NCBI RefSeq assembly: GCF_000314735.2
Contig: NZ_KB375270.1
Span: forward strand, 3,788,001-3,852,000
Direction: 5' to 3'
Origin: Afipia felis ATCC 53690
GTDB taxonomy: Bacteria > Pseudomonadota > Alphaproteobacteria > Rhizobiales > Xanthobacteraceae
Length of the DNA stretch: 64,000 nt
The position numbers and the translations under genes were made by a program. The notes under the pieces were generated by a model, which searched no databases, was not told the DNA's origin, and saw nothing but the letters and a program-made list of their open reading frames with translations. Positions 38,074 through 46,114 of this stretch are shown piece after piece; the first letter of the stretch is position 1, and every line of letters starts with the position of its first letter.

Positions 38074-41000
38074 TCACGCCGTCGCGGCGGCCTGTGAAAA
38101 CGCCACTTCGATCAGCGTGCCTGTGTTTGGTGCGCTCTTGAGATGGAAGCGGCCGCGATTGGCTTCCACCAGCGCTTTCGCAAGCGACAGGTTTGTGCCG
38201 TTGCCCGCCGCGACCTCATCGGCAGGCGATGGCGTGCGAAACGGCGCCATTGCGGCGGCAATCTCGTTGTCGTTCATGCCGTGGCCAGTGTCGCGAATGC
38301 GCAGTGCCACTTCGCCCAAATCCGTAAGCGCGGTCGAGACGATCACCTGTCCGCCCGCATTGGCGAGATGGATCGCACAACCGATCAGTGTTAGCGCGAT
38401 CTGGCGCAGCGCCCGTGCATCGGCCTGAATGTTCGGCAGGCCGTGAGTCAGGGATGAACGGATGATGATGCGCTCGCGGTTGGCCTGAGGCTGCATCACG
38501 CCGACGCACTGTTCGACCAGCGCGTTGAGATCCTGTTTTTCGAAATCGAGATCAAGCTTGCCGGACTCGATCCGCGACAGGTCCAGCATGTCGTCGATGA
38601 TGGAAATCACGCGCTCGCCGGAGGCGCGGATGTCCTTCATGTAGTCGGCGTAGCGCTCGTTGCCGAGCGCGCCGAAACGCTCCTCGATCATGACGTCTGC
38701 GAAACCGATGATGGCGTTGACTGGTGCACGAACCTCATGACTGAGGCGGGCGAGCAGATCGGCCTTGGCGTTCGCCGCGCGTTCGTCGGCCTGCTTCGTC
38801 TGATCCGGCCGTGGTGCTGCGGGCGCTTTGTCCCGGAACACTGCGAAGTAGCGCGGGCGGCCCGGGTGGGTCCGTCCGATCGTCACCGACAACGCCATCG
38901 CGCCGCCGTCGGGCGCGCGGCCGAGGACGTCGCGGCCCTGTTCGAGCAGGCCGTGCATGGCGTCGGACTTGATGCCGTCGAGATAATCGAGCACCGCGCG
39001 CTGGCTTTCCGGCGCGAACAGTTCGGTTAGGTTGCGGCCTTCGAGGCCGTCGCGGCCGAACAGTGCCTCGGCGCTGCGGTTGCAGGCGATGATGCGGCCG
39101 TCGCCGTCGAACATCACGACGCCTTCGGCGGTGGTTTCGAGAATGGTCGCGAGTTCATCGGCCTCGATGCGGTCTTCCGCAGCCGGCGATGGTTCGGCAA
39201 CGACGCGCTCCAGCTGCGGGGTTGCTGCTGTCGGTGACAGCACCAGTGCGAGCGCGCTTTCGCCCTCCCAGTCGACGGTGTGCAGCTTTGCATCGTGCGC
39301 CTGATGCGCACCCATCGAGACGGTGGAGACCTTGATCGGCGTCCCTTCGCTGCTGCCATCTGCATCGGAGCCGCCGGACCCGACATAAAGCGCACCGAGA
39401 CCGCCATCCCTGTTGAGCGCGGCGAGCGTCGTGTAGCCGGTTGCGGCGAGGAAGGCGGGGTTGGCGTAGAGCAGGCGATCGGCGCGATAGACCAGTACGC
39501 CCGAGGGAATCTGATCGTAGAGCGAGGTGTTCTGCGGCGCATGCGCGACAGCCTGAGGCTGTGCGGGCGGCACCTCGACCTCGTCCTCGTCGGATTCGAA
39601 AATCATATCGTCGCGCGGCTGTTCGGCCAGGCTGTTGTTGGCTTCCTCGGCGTGCTGGGCGTCGAGCCGATGTTCGGCTTCGCTTTCCAGCCGCGCGGAC
39701 AGTTGCCGCGCCAGTTCCTGAAAAGCGTTGTTCTCGCCGGGCGTCAGCACGGGCGGCCGCGCGTCGTCATTGGCGGGACGGAACGGCACCACGTTGGGCG
39801 GCGTCTCGCCGTTTTCGATGTGCTCCGGTTCGTCGGCCGATGCGACGAATTCGGGCGCGGCCTGCCCGGCAATGGAATCATGCTCGACAGTCGAAGCAGC
39901 GTCCATCGGTGTCTGCACCGGGGCAGGCGACGAGCCGAACAGCGTGTCGTGGCGGCGCTGTGCGGCGGCACGCGCGAGACCGTCGAGATCGCGGCAGATG
40001 CCGAAGCCGCGATAGCCCGTGAAGGCGCGGTCGCGGCCGTAGATCGGCAGCCCCGACATCTCCACCGGCAGCCTTCCGCTGAGGCCGTCCGCCGGCCATT
40101 GCAGCAGAATGTTGCTGAAGGTGTCACGGGTCGCGACCGCCTGCGCCACGCGGTTCTCCGGATCGAGCGTCAGCGCGTCGTTGACCTCGCTCCAGAGCCG
40201 GCCGAACGCGGCGGTGGTCTGTGCGCCGATCAAATGGGTGAATTCCTCAGAGCCGAACGAGAAGCGGCCCTCTGCATCCATCGCCCATGTGAAGCGCAGC
40301 GGATGCTGCCGCTTTTGTCCGGCGAGATCGTCCGGCAACGGAATCAAATCCGGCGCCGCTGTGGGCGGCGTCTCGGAAGGGTGGTTGGATTCCACGCGGT
40401 CGTCCATGAAGGGCTCGTTCGGCAAAGAGGGCGTGGGCGCGGCCGGTTCGGTCGCGACCGGCTCAGGCATAGAGACAACGTCGCCCGCCGGGGCCGGTTC
40501 GGCAACAGGGGCTGGGGCTGCGTCAACGGGTTTGTCGGGGTGCGGATGTGCAATGAACCCGTGCAGAAGCACGATCAGGACGGTTTCCGGGTCTATTCCC
40601 GCACGGTGGACCGTGGCGTGCCCGAGCGGCGTCTCGATTTCTGAGGCTTGCTCGGGAAAATGGGTCGGAAGCACCATCCCGGCGAGCTCATCGCGCACGT
40701 CGTCATGCGCGCGGGCGGCGGAGTTGGCGGCGGTAAGCCGTCCGTCCACGAAGGCCACGGCCGGCCGCTCGATGCCCTCGATCAGCGCCAGCACGCGCTC
40801 CACGAGTGGCAGCGGCCGCCCGCCGGGATACTCAGCGACGATCAGAACGCCGCTCTCGCCGCCCAGCGAAATTCGCGCGCAGCCGCAGGTCATCAGGCCG
40901 CCAAGCGGTGCACCGAATCCGCGCAGCCGCTCTAGCCGCATTGCGCCTGAGGACGAAAGACGGGCTGCCAGTTGCTTCACCAGACGGCGATACGGATCGG

Positions 41001-41187
41001 CAGGGCCGAAGGTGCGCTCACACAATGCGTCGTCACTCGACGCGCGGAAGAAGGCGCGGCCCGCCGCATTGGCCCACAGCAAATGCTCGCCGCTTTCGGA
41101 CCACACCCAGGCGGGCGCGGCGCTCAGACAATAGGTCGAGAGCCGGCTGTCGCGGATCGCCTGCAGGGAGAACTCGGCTCTGGGCAA
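38074..41187 (-). CDS. PdhS-like multi-PAS sensor histidine kinase with degenerate ATP-binding motifs
   Basis: Encodes 1037 residues, cytoplasmic, with no clear membrane helix. Two or more PAS-like domains and long acidic Pro-rich linkers fill the first about 790 residues. The dimerisation/phosphotransfer helix has His817 (RLSHEVRAPVNAIIGFADVM), and the surrounding sequence (EERFGALGNERYADYMKDIR) is that of the PdhS/PleC/DivJ-type kinases that act on DivK in alphaproteobacteria. The catalytic domain keeps the DTGHGM G1 box, but its N-box reads LTLIGCAIHLANAGG, with the metal-binding Asn replaced by Cys937. The G2 loop is GNGTNLSLAKAL instead of GxGLGL. It may therefore be a weak kinase, a phosphatase or a pseudokinase. 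Confidence 0.88.
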   Translation of the reverse strand: MPRAEFSLQAIRDSRLSTYCLSAAPAWVWSESGEHLLWANAAGRAFFRASSDDALCERTFGPADPYRRLVKQLAARLSSSGAMRLERLRGFGAPLGGLMTCGCARISLGGESGVLIVAEYPGGRPLPLVERVLALIEGIERPAVAFVDGRLTAANSAARAHDDVRDELAGMVLPTHFPEQASEIETPLGHATVHRAGIDPETVLIVLLHGFIAHPHPDKPVDAAPAPVAEPAPAGDVVSMPEPVATEPAAPTPSLPNEPFMDDRVESNHPSETPPTAAPDLIPLPDDLAGQKRQHPLRFTWAMDAEGRFSFGSEEFTHLIGAQTTAAFGRLWSEVNDALTLDPENRVAQAVATRDTFSNILLQWPADGLSGRLPVEMSGLPIYGRDRAFTGYRGFGICRDLDGLARAAAQRRHDTLFGSSPAPVQTPMDAASTVEHDSIAGQAAPEFVASADEPEHIENGETPPNVVPFRPANDDARPPVLTPGENNAFQELARQLSARLESEAEHRLDAQHAEEANNSLAEQPRDDMIFESDEDEVEVPPAQPQAVAHAPQNTSLYDQIPSGVLVYRADRLLYANPAFLAATGYTTLAALNRDGGLGALYVGSGGSDADGSSEGTPIKVSTVSMGAHQAHDAKLHTVDWEGESALALVLSPTAATPQLERVVAEPSPAAEDRIEADELATILETTAEGVVMFDGDGRIIACNRSAEALFGRDGLEGRNLTELFAPESQRAVLDYLDGIKSDAMHGLLEQGRDVLGRAPDGGAMALSVTIGRTHPGRPRYFAVFRDKAPAAPRPDQTKQADERAANAKADLLARLSHEVRAPVNAIIGFADVMIEERFGALGNERYADYMKDIRASGERVISIIDDMLDLSRIESGKLDLDFEKQDLNALVEQCVGVMQPQANRERIIIRSSLTHGLPNIQADARALRQIALTLIGCAIHLANAGGQVIVSTALTDLGEVALRIRDTGHGMNDNEIAAAMAPFRTPSPADEVAAGNGTNLSLAKALVEANRGRFHLKSAPNTGTLIEVAFSQAAATA

Positions 41188-41485
41188 CGTTCGAAATCCC
41201 GCTCCGGAAAGAAATTTGGCTGCACGATGTGGGCCTTACAGGCTGATTATCAATGGGAAAGCGGATGAGTCCACCAACTGCAGCCCAAACTGGCGATAAA
41301 CCTTAACTAGGGTTGTTAAATCATCCGCGATGATGGCGCAGGCGATTGCAAAAAATGCTGCGTCAGTCACGATGAGCGTCGGACGGCTGTCACGCCGCGC
41401 TGTTATGATGCAGGAACCGCGCAGCCCTGCCGTCTGTTGGTTTTACGAGGCTGGCAAGCAGGCCGGAACGAACAGGAGCGACGCC

Positions 41486-41860
41486 ATGGCTGACAACAAT
41501 CGTTTCGAGATTCCCCAGGAAATGCGCTCGATGGCGGAAGCGAGCTTCGACCAGGCCCGCAAGGCGTTCGAGAGCTTTCTCGGACAGGCTCACCAGACCG
41601 CCAGCACGCTGACGGGGACAGGCGAGACGGCGCGCGCCAACGCCAAGGACATTACCGCTAAGGCGATTTCGTTCGCGGAGAAGAACGTCCAATCCTCGCT
41701 CTCCTACGCCCAGCAGCTTGTGCACGCATCCGACCTGACCGAGATCATGCGGCTGCATTCCGAATACGTGCAGGCGCAAATGAAAGCGCTGGCCGAGCAG
41801 GCCTCGGAAATGGGGCAGGCTGTCACCAAGGCGGCAATGGATAACGTAAAGCCACGCTAG
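41486..41860 (+). CDS. Phasin family protein (first)
   Basis: Encodes 124 residues from the ATG at 41486 (MADNNRFEIPQEMRSMAEAS), with CAGGAG upstream; the long upstream frame is not supported. It is wholly helical, with the phasin layout EQARKAFESFLGQA / AISFAEKNVQSSLSYAQQLV. Phasins coat polyhydroxyalkanoate granules. A second phasin follows 150 bp downstream, with its own upstream palindrome. Confidence 0.9.
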   Translation: MADNNRFEIPQEMRSMAEASFDQARKAFESFLGQAHQTASTLTGTGETARANAKDITAKAISFAEKNVQSSLSYAQQLVHASDLTEIMRLHSEYVQAQMKALAEQASEMGQAVTKAAMDNVKPR

Positions 41861-41885
41861 TTCAGGCGCTTAGGATGAAATTAAC

Positions 41886-41911
41886 GCATTGCAATAAAAA
41901 TATTGCAATGC
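41886..41911. promoter_or_regulatory. Perfect palindrome upstream of second phasin, candidate PhaR site
   Basis: The arms GCATTGCAATA and TATTGCAATGC (11 bp each) are separated by AAAA. TGC/GCA-rich inverted repeats are the kind of site bound by the PHA-responsive repressor PhaR in alphaproteobacteria. It lies 101 bp before the phasin start and 26 bp after the previous stop; a role as a weak terminator is less likely because of the AT-rich stem and absent T-run. Confidence 0.5.
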
Positions 41912-42012
41912 ACAATAAGACGTCCTATATTGGTTGGGTCAGAGGCTGGTGGCCGGTCATATGCCGGGCTGCGCGTGGCCTCATTTTTTTCAAAGGCTGA
42001 GGACCCGCCAAT

Positions 42013-42438
42013 ATGAGCACCCAAGGATTTTTCACCGCCACTCCGTTCCAGATTCCCGAGCAGTTCCGCGCGTTCGCCGAGAACGGCGTCAACCAGGCCC
42101 GTGACGGCTATCAGAAGCTCAAGGCTGCCGCCGAGAGCAACAACGAGGCGCTGGAAGCGGTTTACGCTTCGGCTGCCAAGGGTGCGAGCGGCTTCACCGC
42201 CAAGCTCGTCGATATCGCGCAGGCCAACGTCACCTCGTCGTTCGATTTTGCCCAGTCGCTGGTCGGCGTCAGCTCCCTGTCGCAGGCGGCCGAATTGATG
42301 AGCGCCCATGCGCGCAAGCAGTTCGAAACCCTGACGGTCCAGTCGAAGGAGCTCGCCGAGCTCGGCCAGAAGGTCGCGACCGAGACCGTTGAGCCGTTCA
42401 AGGCCAGCGTCACCAAGGCGTTCCAGAACGTCGCCTGA
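42013..42438 (+). CDS. Phasin family protein (second)
   Basis: Encodes 141 residues, helical throughout, with phasin features FQIPEQFRAFAENGVNQARDG and TSSFDFAQSLVGVSSLSQAAEL. AGGCTGAGGA precedes the ATG. It likely binds PHB granules together with the first phasin, from which it is diverged. The 11-bp inverted repeat upstream suggests PHA-responsive control. Confidence 0.92.
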   Translation: MSTQGFFTATPFQIPEQFRAFAENGVNQARDGYQKLKAAAESNNEALEAVYASAAKGASGFTAKLVDIAQANVTSSFDFAQSLVGVSSLSQAAELMSAHARKQFETLTVQSKELAELGQKVATETVEPFKASVTKAFQNVA

Positions 42439-42641
42439 GCGATTTAGAAGATTGATCTGCGGACGGCCGGGCTTGCCCGGCCGTTTTCGCGTTCGGCATG
42501 CGGCAGCGGCGGAATTTCTTCTGCCGGCCGGCCTGCAATTTGATAGAATCTCTTGTTACAGAATGGCTTGTCCGGTCTTGCCAAAGCCGGGCGGTGCCCC
42601 TAGTTTCCGCGCGTTCGCGCCCCTTGGGCGCAACGAAGGAT

Positions 42642-42718
42642 GCAGTTGTAGCTCAGCTGGTTAGAGCGCCGGATTGTGGATCCGGAGGTCGGTGGTTCGA
42701 TCCCACCCAACTGTACCA
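42642..42718 (+). tRNA. tRNA-His (GTG)
   Basis: A 77-nt cloverleaf with the acceptor stem GCAGTTG/CAACTGT (first pair G-U), a standard D-arm, the anticodon GTG at 42676-42678 in the loop TTGTGGA, the T-arm GGTGG-TTCGATC-CCACC, and an encoded CCA. Position -1 is T and the discriminator is A, so no G-1 is encoded, a feature of alphaproteobacterial tRNA-His. Confidence 0.96.
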
Positions 42719-42820
42719 TCGTCGGCTTTTACACCGTCTCTCATCCCCCATTCCCGTGTCTGCCTTGCGCGTCTGCTCGCGATGCTTTGAGCTGTTGGTC
42801 GGCGCGACGCCGACCCAAAC

Positions 42821-42850
42821 AAAAAGCCCGGCGCAAGGCCGGGCTTTTTT
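42821..42850. terminator. Bidirectional terminator between tRNA-His and the first Omp25-like gene
   Basis: AAAAGCCCGGC pairs with GCCGGGCTTTT, flanked by A- and T-runs. The same element recurs after the second Omp25-like gene. Confidence 0.9.
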
Positions 42851-42856
42851 ACGAAA

Positions 42857-43576
42857 TCAGTACCTGGCGATAGCCGGGCCACCCCAGTTGAAGTGGTAGT
42901 TGATGCCGGCCTTCACCGTGTGAAGGTCGTCGCGGTAGCGGAAGGCTGTCACACCGGGCGCCATTTCCACCGTGGTGTGATCGAAGTTGTAGTACTGGTA
43001 CTCGATCTTCGCTGACCAGGCGGGAGCGAACATGTATTCGACGCCACCGCCGATGGTATAGCCGGTTTGGTTTCGATCGGCCTCAAGGGTCGGGAAACCG
43101 CCAAACCCGGTCAGACCACTGTTGTCACGGAAGGCAACACCGCCCTTGGCGTAGATCAGGCCCGGTCCCCATGTGTAGCCGAGGCGCCCCGTCACCGATG
43201 CCAGCCAGTTGGTGCGATCACGAACGCCGACAGATGGGGGAAGGAGAAACGTGCGTTCGCTTTTTGACAGGCCTCCGATGTCGCCTTCGAGGCCGGCCAC
43301 CCAGTTCGAAGCGAATTGGTAGTTGTAACCGAGCTGACCGCCGCCAAAGAAAGAGCTGTCGCGCGTGCCGCCGCTGAAAGGCACGACGATGTCACTCATG
43401 CTGGCAGAGTCGCCGAACGCTCCGCCGACGAAACCGCCGATGTAGAAACCCGTCCAATTGTAGACAGGGGCGGCATAGGCAGGTGCCTTGGTGTAGGTCC
43501 GTGCAGGCAGGTCTGCGGCGGTGGCGGCACCGGCGGTGAACAGAATGGCGACAGCGCTCAAAAAGATTTTTTTCAT
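42857..43576 (-). CDS. Omp25/Omp31-like outer-membrane beta-barrel protein (copy 1)
   Basis: Encodes 239 residues starting MKKIFLSAVAILFTAGAATA, a clear signal peptide. The mature part starts ADLPARTYTKAP and holds an eight-stranded barrel signature: YNWTGFYIGGFVGGAFGD, GGQLGYNYQF, WVAGLEGDIGG, SVTGRLGYTW and EYMFAPAWSAKIEYQYYNF. The C-terminus is Tyr. These are abundant surface proteins of Rhizobiales, with a structural or adhesive role. It is a tandem copy of the gene just to the right and both share near-identical terminators. Confidence 0.93.
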   Translation of the reverse strand: MKKIFLSAVAILFTAGAATAADLPARTYTKAPAYAAPVYNWTGFYIGGFVGGAFGDSASMSDIVVPFSGGTRDSSFFGGGQLGYNYQFASNWVAGLEGDIGGLSKSERTFLLPPSVGVRDRTNWLASVTGRLGYTWGPGLIYAKGGVAFRDNSGLTGFGGFPTLEADRNQTGYTIGGGVEYMFAPAWSAKIEYQYYNFDHTTVEMAPGVTAFRYRDDLHTVKAGINYHFNWGGPAIARY

Positions 43577-43765
43577 AGTCGATTTCCCCGATCGATCATT
43601 TTCAGAAACAGTCGATCGGTTTGTTGCACCGTGCCTGTGGAGAGTCTGTAGCGTGGAAATCACAGCGTTAGGGGAGGGGGTGTGATGGTTAGCAAGTCGT
43701 CATTATGGGCATGATCGTTGAAGATGCCGCCGCCGGTTTTGTCGGTCGGCGCTCGTTCACCAAAC

Positions 43766-43791
43766 AAAAAGCCCGGCGCAAGGCCGGGCTT
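43766..43791 (-). terminator. Terminator of the second Omp25-like gene
   Basis: The same AAAAAGCCCGGC-GCAA-GGCCGGGCTT hairpin as at 42821, here followed by a T-run on the minus strand only. The identical core suggests it was duplicated with the gene. Confidence 0.85.
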
Positions 43792-43852
43792 CGTTGTTTG
43801 GAGCGCACCTTTGGCGAAAGACGTTTTGTCTGATCCGCCAGATGGTCTGAAG

Positions 43853-44572
43853 TCAGTACTTTGCTACAACCGGGCCGCCCCAGTTGAAGTGATAGTTGAT
43901 GCCAGCTTTCACCGTGTGAACGTCGTCGCGGTAGTGGAAGACTGCAACACCAGGGGCGAACTCCGGCGCAACGTTGCCAAAGTTGTAGTACTGGTACTCG
44001 ATCTTCGCCGACCAGGCCGGGGCGAACATGTATTCGAGGCCGCCGCCGACGGTGTAGCCGGTATCGTCGCGATGGGCCGGGAGTGAGGGGAAACCACCAA
44101 AGCCCGTCAGGTCGCTGCTGTCGCGGAACGCAACACCGCCCTTGGCGTAGATCAGGCCCGGACCCCAAGTGTAGCCGAGACGGCCAGTGACCGATGCCAG
44201 CCAGTTGGTGCGATCATGCAGGCCGACCCCTGGAGCAATGAGGAATGTGCGTTCGTTCTTCGACAGGCCGCCGATGTCCCCTTCGAGACCGGCCACCCAG
44301 TTTGGAGCGAACTGATAATTGTACCCGAGCTGGCCGCCGCCGAAGAAAGAGCTGTCACGGGTGCCGGTGAGGAAAGGGATGAGAGCATCACTAATGCTGG
44401 AGCTGTCACCGAACGCGCCGCCGACGAAACCGCCGATGTAGAAGCCGGTCCAGTTATAGACCGGAGCAACGTAAGCAGGAGCCTTGGTGTAGGGCCGGGC
44501 GGCGAGGTCAGCAGCACTGGCCGAACCAGCGGCGAGCAGGACGGCGGCTGTGCTTAAAAGGAATTTCTTCAT
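43853..44572 (-). CDS. Omp25/Omp31-like outer-membrane beta-barrel protein (copy 2)
   Basis: Encodes 239 residues starting MKKFLLSTAAVLLAAGSASA. It has the same length and strand order as copy 1, including YNWTGFYIGGFVGGAFGD and WVAGLEGDIGGLSK; differences cluster in exposed loops (for example DALIPFLTGTRDSS against DIVVPFSGGTRDSS). It is a tandem paralogue. The purpose of two copies is unknown; loop differences may alter surface exposure. Confidence 0.93.
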   Translation of the reverse strand: MKKFLLSTAAVLLAAGSASAADLAARPYTKAPAYVAPVYNWTGFYIGGFVGGAFGDSSSISDALIPFLTGTRDSSFFGGGQLGYNYQFAPNWVAGLEGDIGGLSKNERTFLIAPGVGLHDRTNWLASVTGRLGYTWGPGLIYAKGGVAFRDSSDLTGFGGFPSLPAHRDDTGYTVGGGLEYMFAPAWSAKIEYQYYNFGNVAPEFAPGVAVFHYRDDVHTVKAGINYHFNWGGPVVAKY

Positions 44573-44769
44573 GGTCGTTCTCCCTGACCGATAATTCCAG
44601 AAAACAGAAATTTCAGGTCATTTTGTCGCACCGAGCCCGCGCGGAGTCTGTAGCGCCGAAACCACAGCTTTACGCGAAGCGATGCGCGGCACTGGCGTCG
44701 GACGCTCCGGGGCTTGGAAAGGCTTTGAGATCACCTTGTTTTGAAGATGCCAGTCGTCAGACTGGCCTG

Positions 44770-45090
44770 TTATCGCGGCCCGGCGATGATCACAGCGGCC
44801 CCCGCCAGACAGATCGCCGCGCCCGTCAGGTCCCATCTATCCGGCTGCAGCCCCTCTGCCAGCCAAAGCCATGCGACCGACGCAAGGATGTAGACCCCGC
44901 CATAGGCTGCGAAGGTGCGTCCTGCGGCTTCACTCTCCACGAGTGTCAGCAGGTAGGCGAACAGGATCAGTGCCGCGATTCCGGGAATAACCAGCAGGGC
45001 AGACTTGCCGAGACGCAGCCACGCCCAGAATGCGAAGCATCCTGCGATCTCCATGAATGCAGCGCCGAGATAGGCAAGCGCGGTTTTCAT
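44770..45090 (-). CDS. ynfA: YnfA/UPF0060 family small membrane protein
   Basis: Encodes 106 residues with four membrane helices ([58 protein letters not shown] and [16 protein letters not shown]). The sequence fits UPF0060/YnfA, distantly related to small multidrug-resistance transporters. Efflux of cations is possible but unproven. It lies at the left end of the metal-handling cluster. Confidence 0.92.
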   Translation of the reverse strand: MKTALAYLGAAFMEIAGCFAFWAWLRLGKSALLVIPGIAALILFAYLLTLVESEAAGRTFAAYGGVYILASVAWLWLAEGLQPDRWDLTGAAICLAGAAVIIAGPR

Positions 45091-45141
45091 CGCCCCTCCA
45101 ACATGGACCCAACGCGATCTACACCACGCGGCTCATGTCAG

Positions 45142-45594
45142 CTAGTCATGGGCTTTCGGCGTCTTGGTGATACCCAGCATCTGGAAAGCCGCCGGTTCGA
45201 TCCATTTCCATGATGCGGCCGTCGTCGTGAGAAATGTCGAAGCAATGAGAAGCGCAATGGCTGTTCGTGTCGGCCATGTCCGATTCTTGACGGCCTGCCG
45301 GATTGTCACTGCCCATGCGATGCCCAGCACCAGCATGGCAAGTCTCGTCATCCAGACATGAGCATGGTCGAGAACGGCGGTGACGCCGCCGATATTGGCC
45401 ATCACCACGGCGGGCAACACCAAGGGAAGAACGCAACACGAGGTGCAGGCCACGGCGGACATTGCCGATGTCGCGGCGGCACCGGCGAGCTTTGAGTCCG
45501 GCGCGGATTTCCGAACGCATCCGCATCCCTGAGCCGTATCTGTTGCGGGTGTGCATGCGGTGGTGCAGGTCGAGTTCTGGTCGATAACGCTCAT
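45142..45594 (-). CDS. MerT-like metal transport membrane protein
   Basis: Encodes 150 residues from the ATG at 45594. A cysteine-rich N-terminal tail (STCTTAC, GCGC) precedes three hydrophobic helices. The first carries VACTSCCVLPLVLP, the paired cysteines typical of MerT inner-membrane mercuric transporters. The remaining helices lack other metal motifs. It likely moves a soft metal ion (Hg, or another thiophilic metal) across the inner membrane. It is divergent from a MerR-type regulator, with a classical 19-bp-spacer promoter in between. No merA or merP is present nearby, so a full mercury operon is absent. Confidence 0.8.
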   Translation of the reverse strand: MSVIDQNSTCTTACTPATDTAQGCGCVRKSAPDSKLAGAAATSAMSAVACTSCCVLPLVLPAVVMANIGGVTAVLDHAHVWMTRLAMLVLGIAWAVTIRQAVKNRTWPTRTAIALLIASTFLTTTAASWKWIEPAAFQMLGITKTPKAHD

Positions 45595-45626
45595 GTGAAG
45601 CTCCAGGCGAGTTAGTGAATGCCTCG

Positions 45627-45657
45627 GCTGTAGCCCCTCAAGTAACTTGAGGTTCAA
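45627..45657 (-). promoter_or_regulatory. MerR-type promoter/operator of the MerT-like gene
   Basis: On the minus strand the -35 box TTGAAC and the -10 box TACAGC are 19 bp apart, the overlong spacing used by MerR-family activators. The perfect dyad CCTCAAG-TAA-CTTGAGG (45636-45652) lies between them. Confidence 0.82.
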
Positions 45658-45664
45658 GCAGGAA

Positions 45665-46114
45665 ATGGACGCGGCCATGCGCATCGGAGAACTCGCCCGG
45701 AGGACGGACACGACCGTCGCCACGATTCGCTATTACGAAGAGATCGGCCTGCTGTGCCCTGCAGCGCGGCAAAGCGGCGGCCAGCGGACTTACGGCTTCG
45801 AAGATGTCAGCCGGTTGACGTTCGTGCGGCGGTGTCGCGCGTTCGATCTGTCCATCGACGATATCCGGTCATTGCTTGTCACGATGCAGAACGACCGCTC
45901 GTCGTGCTCGGACGCCCGCGACCTTGCGCAGGTGCATCTCGAAAGAGTTAGAAATCGGATTTTAGATTTGATCGCGCTGGAAAAGTCGCTCGCGTCGATG
46001 GTCCGCGCATGCGATGCGAACTGCGCCGGAGGCTCCGGTCCGGATTGCGTCATCTTCGAGGAGATCGGAGCCGCCGCTAGCCTAGCCGCAAGCCGATCGT
46101 CTGCTGCAGGCTAG
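45665..46114 (+). CDS. MerR-family metal-responsive regulator
   Basis: Encodes 149 residues (start at ATG 45665; MRIGELA at 45677 is an alternative). The N-terminal winged helix is standard (MRIGELARRTDTTVATIRYYEEIGLL). Metal-site cysteines follow the ZntR/CadR/PbrR pattern: one in the SSCSDARDLAQ helix and a C-terminal cluster ACDANCAGGSGPDC. It likely activates the divergent MerT-like gene on binding a soft or borderline metal; which one is not readable. Its stop and that of rcnA share a CTAG tetranucleotide (46111-46114), the two genes converging and overlapping by four bases. Confidence 0.87.
   Translation: MDAAMRIGELARRTDTTVATIRYYEEIGLLCPAARQSGGQRTYGFEDVSRLTFVRRCRAFDLSIDDIRSLLVTMQNDRSSCSDARDLAQVHLERVRNRILDLIALEKSLASMVRACDANCAGGSGPDCVIFEEIGAAASLAASRSSAAG

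Noticed and set aside
39280..40644. A 454-codon plus-strand frame opposite the PAS kinase
   Set aside because: No domain, and it is opposite the linker and PAS region of a clear kinase gene.
41330..41485. N-terminal extension of the first phasin
   Set aside because: The upstream codons have no phasin character, and CAGGAG lies before the ATG at 41486.
44623..45213. A 196-codon plus-strand frame across ynfA
   Set aside because: It overlaps ynfA on the other strand and shows Cys/Arg-rich shadow composition with no domain.
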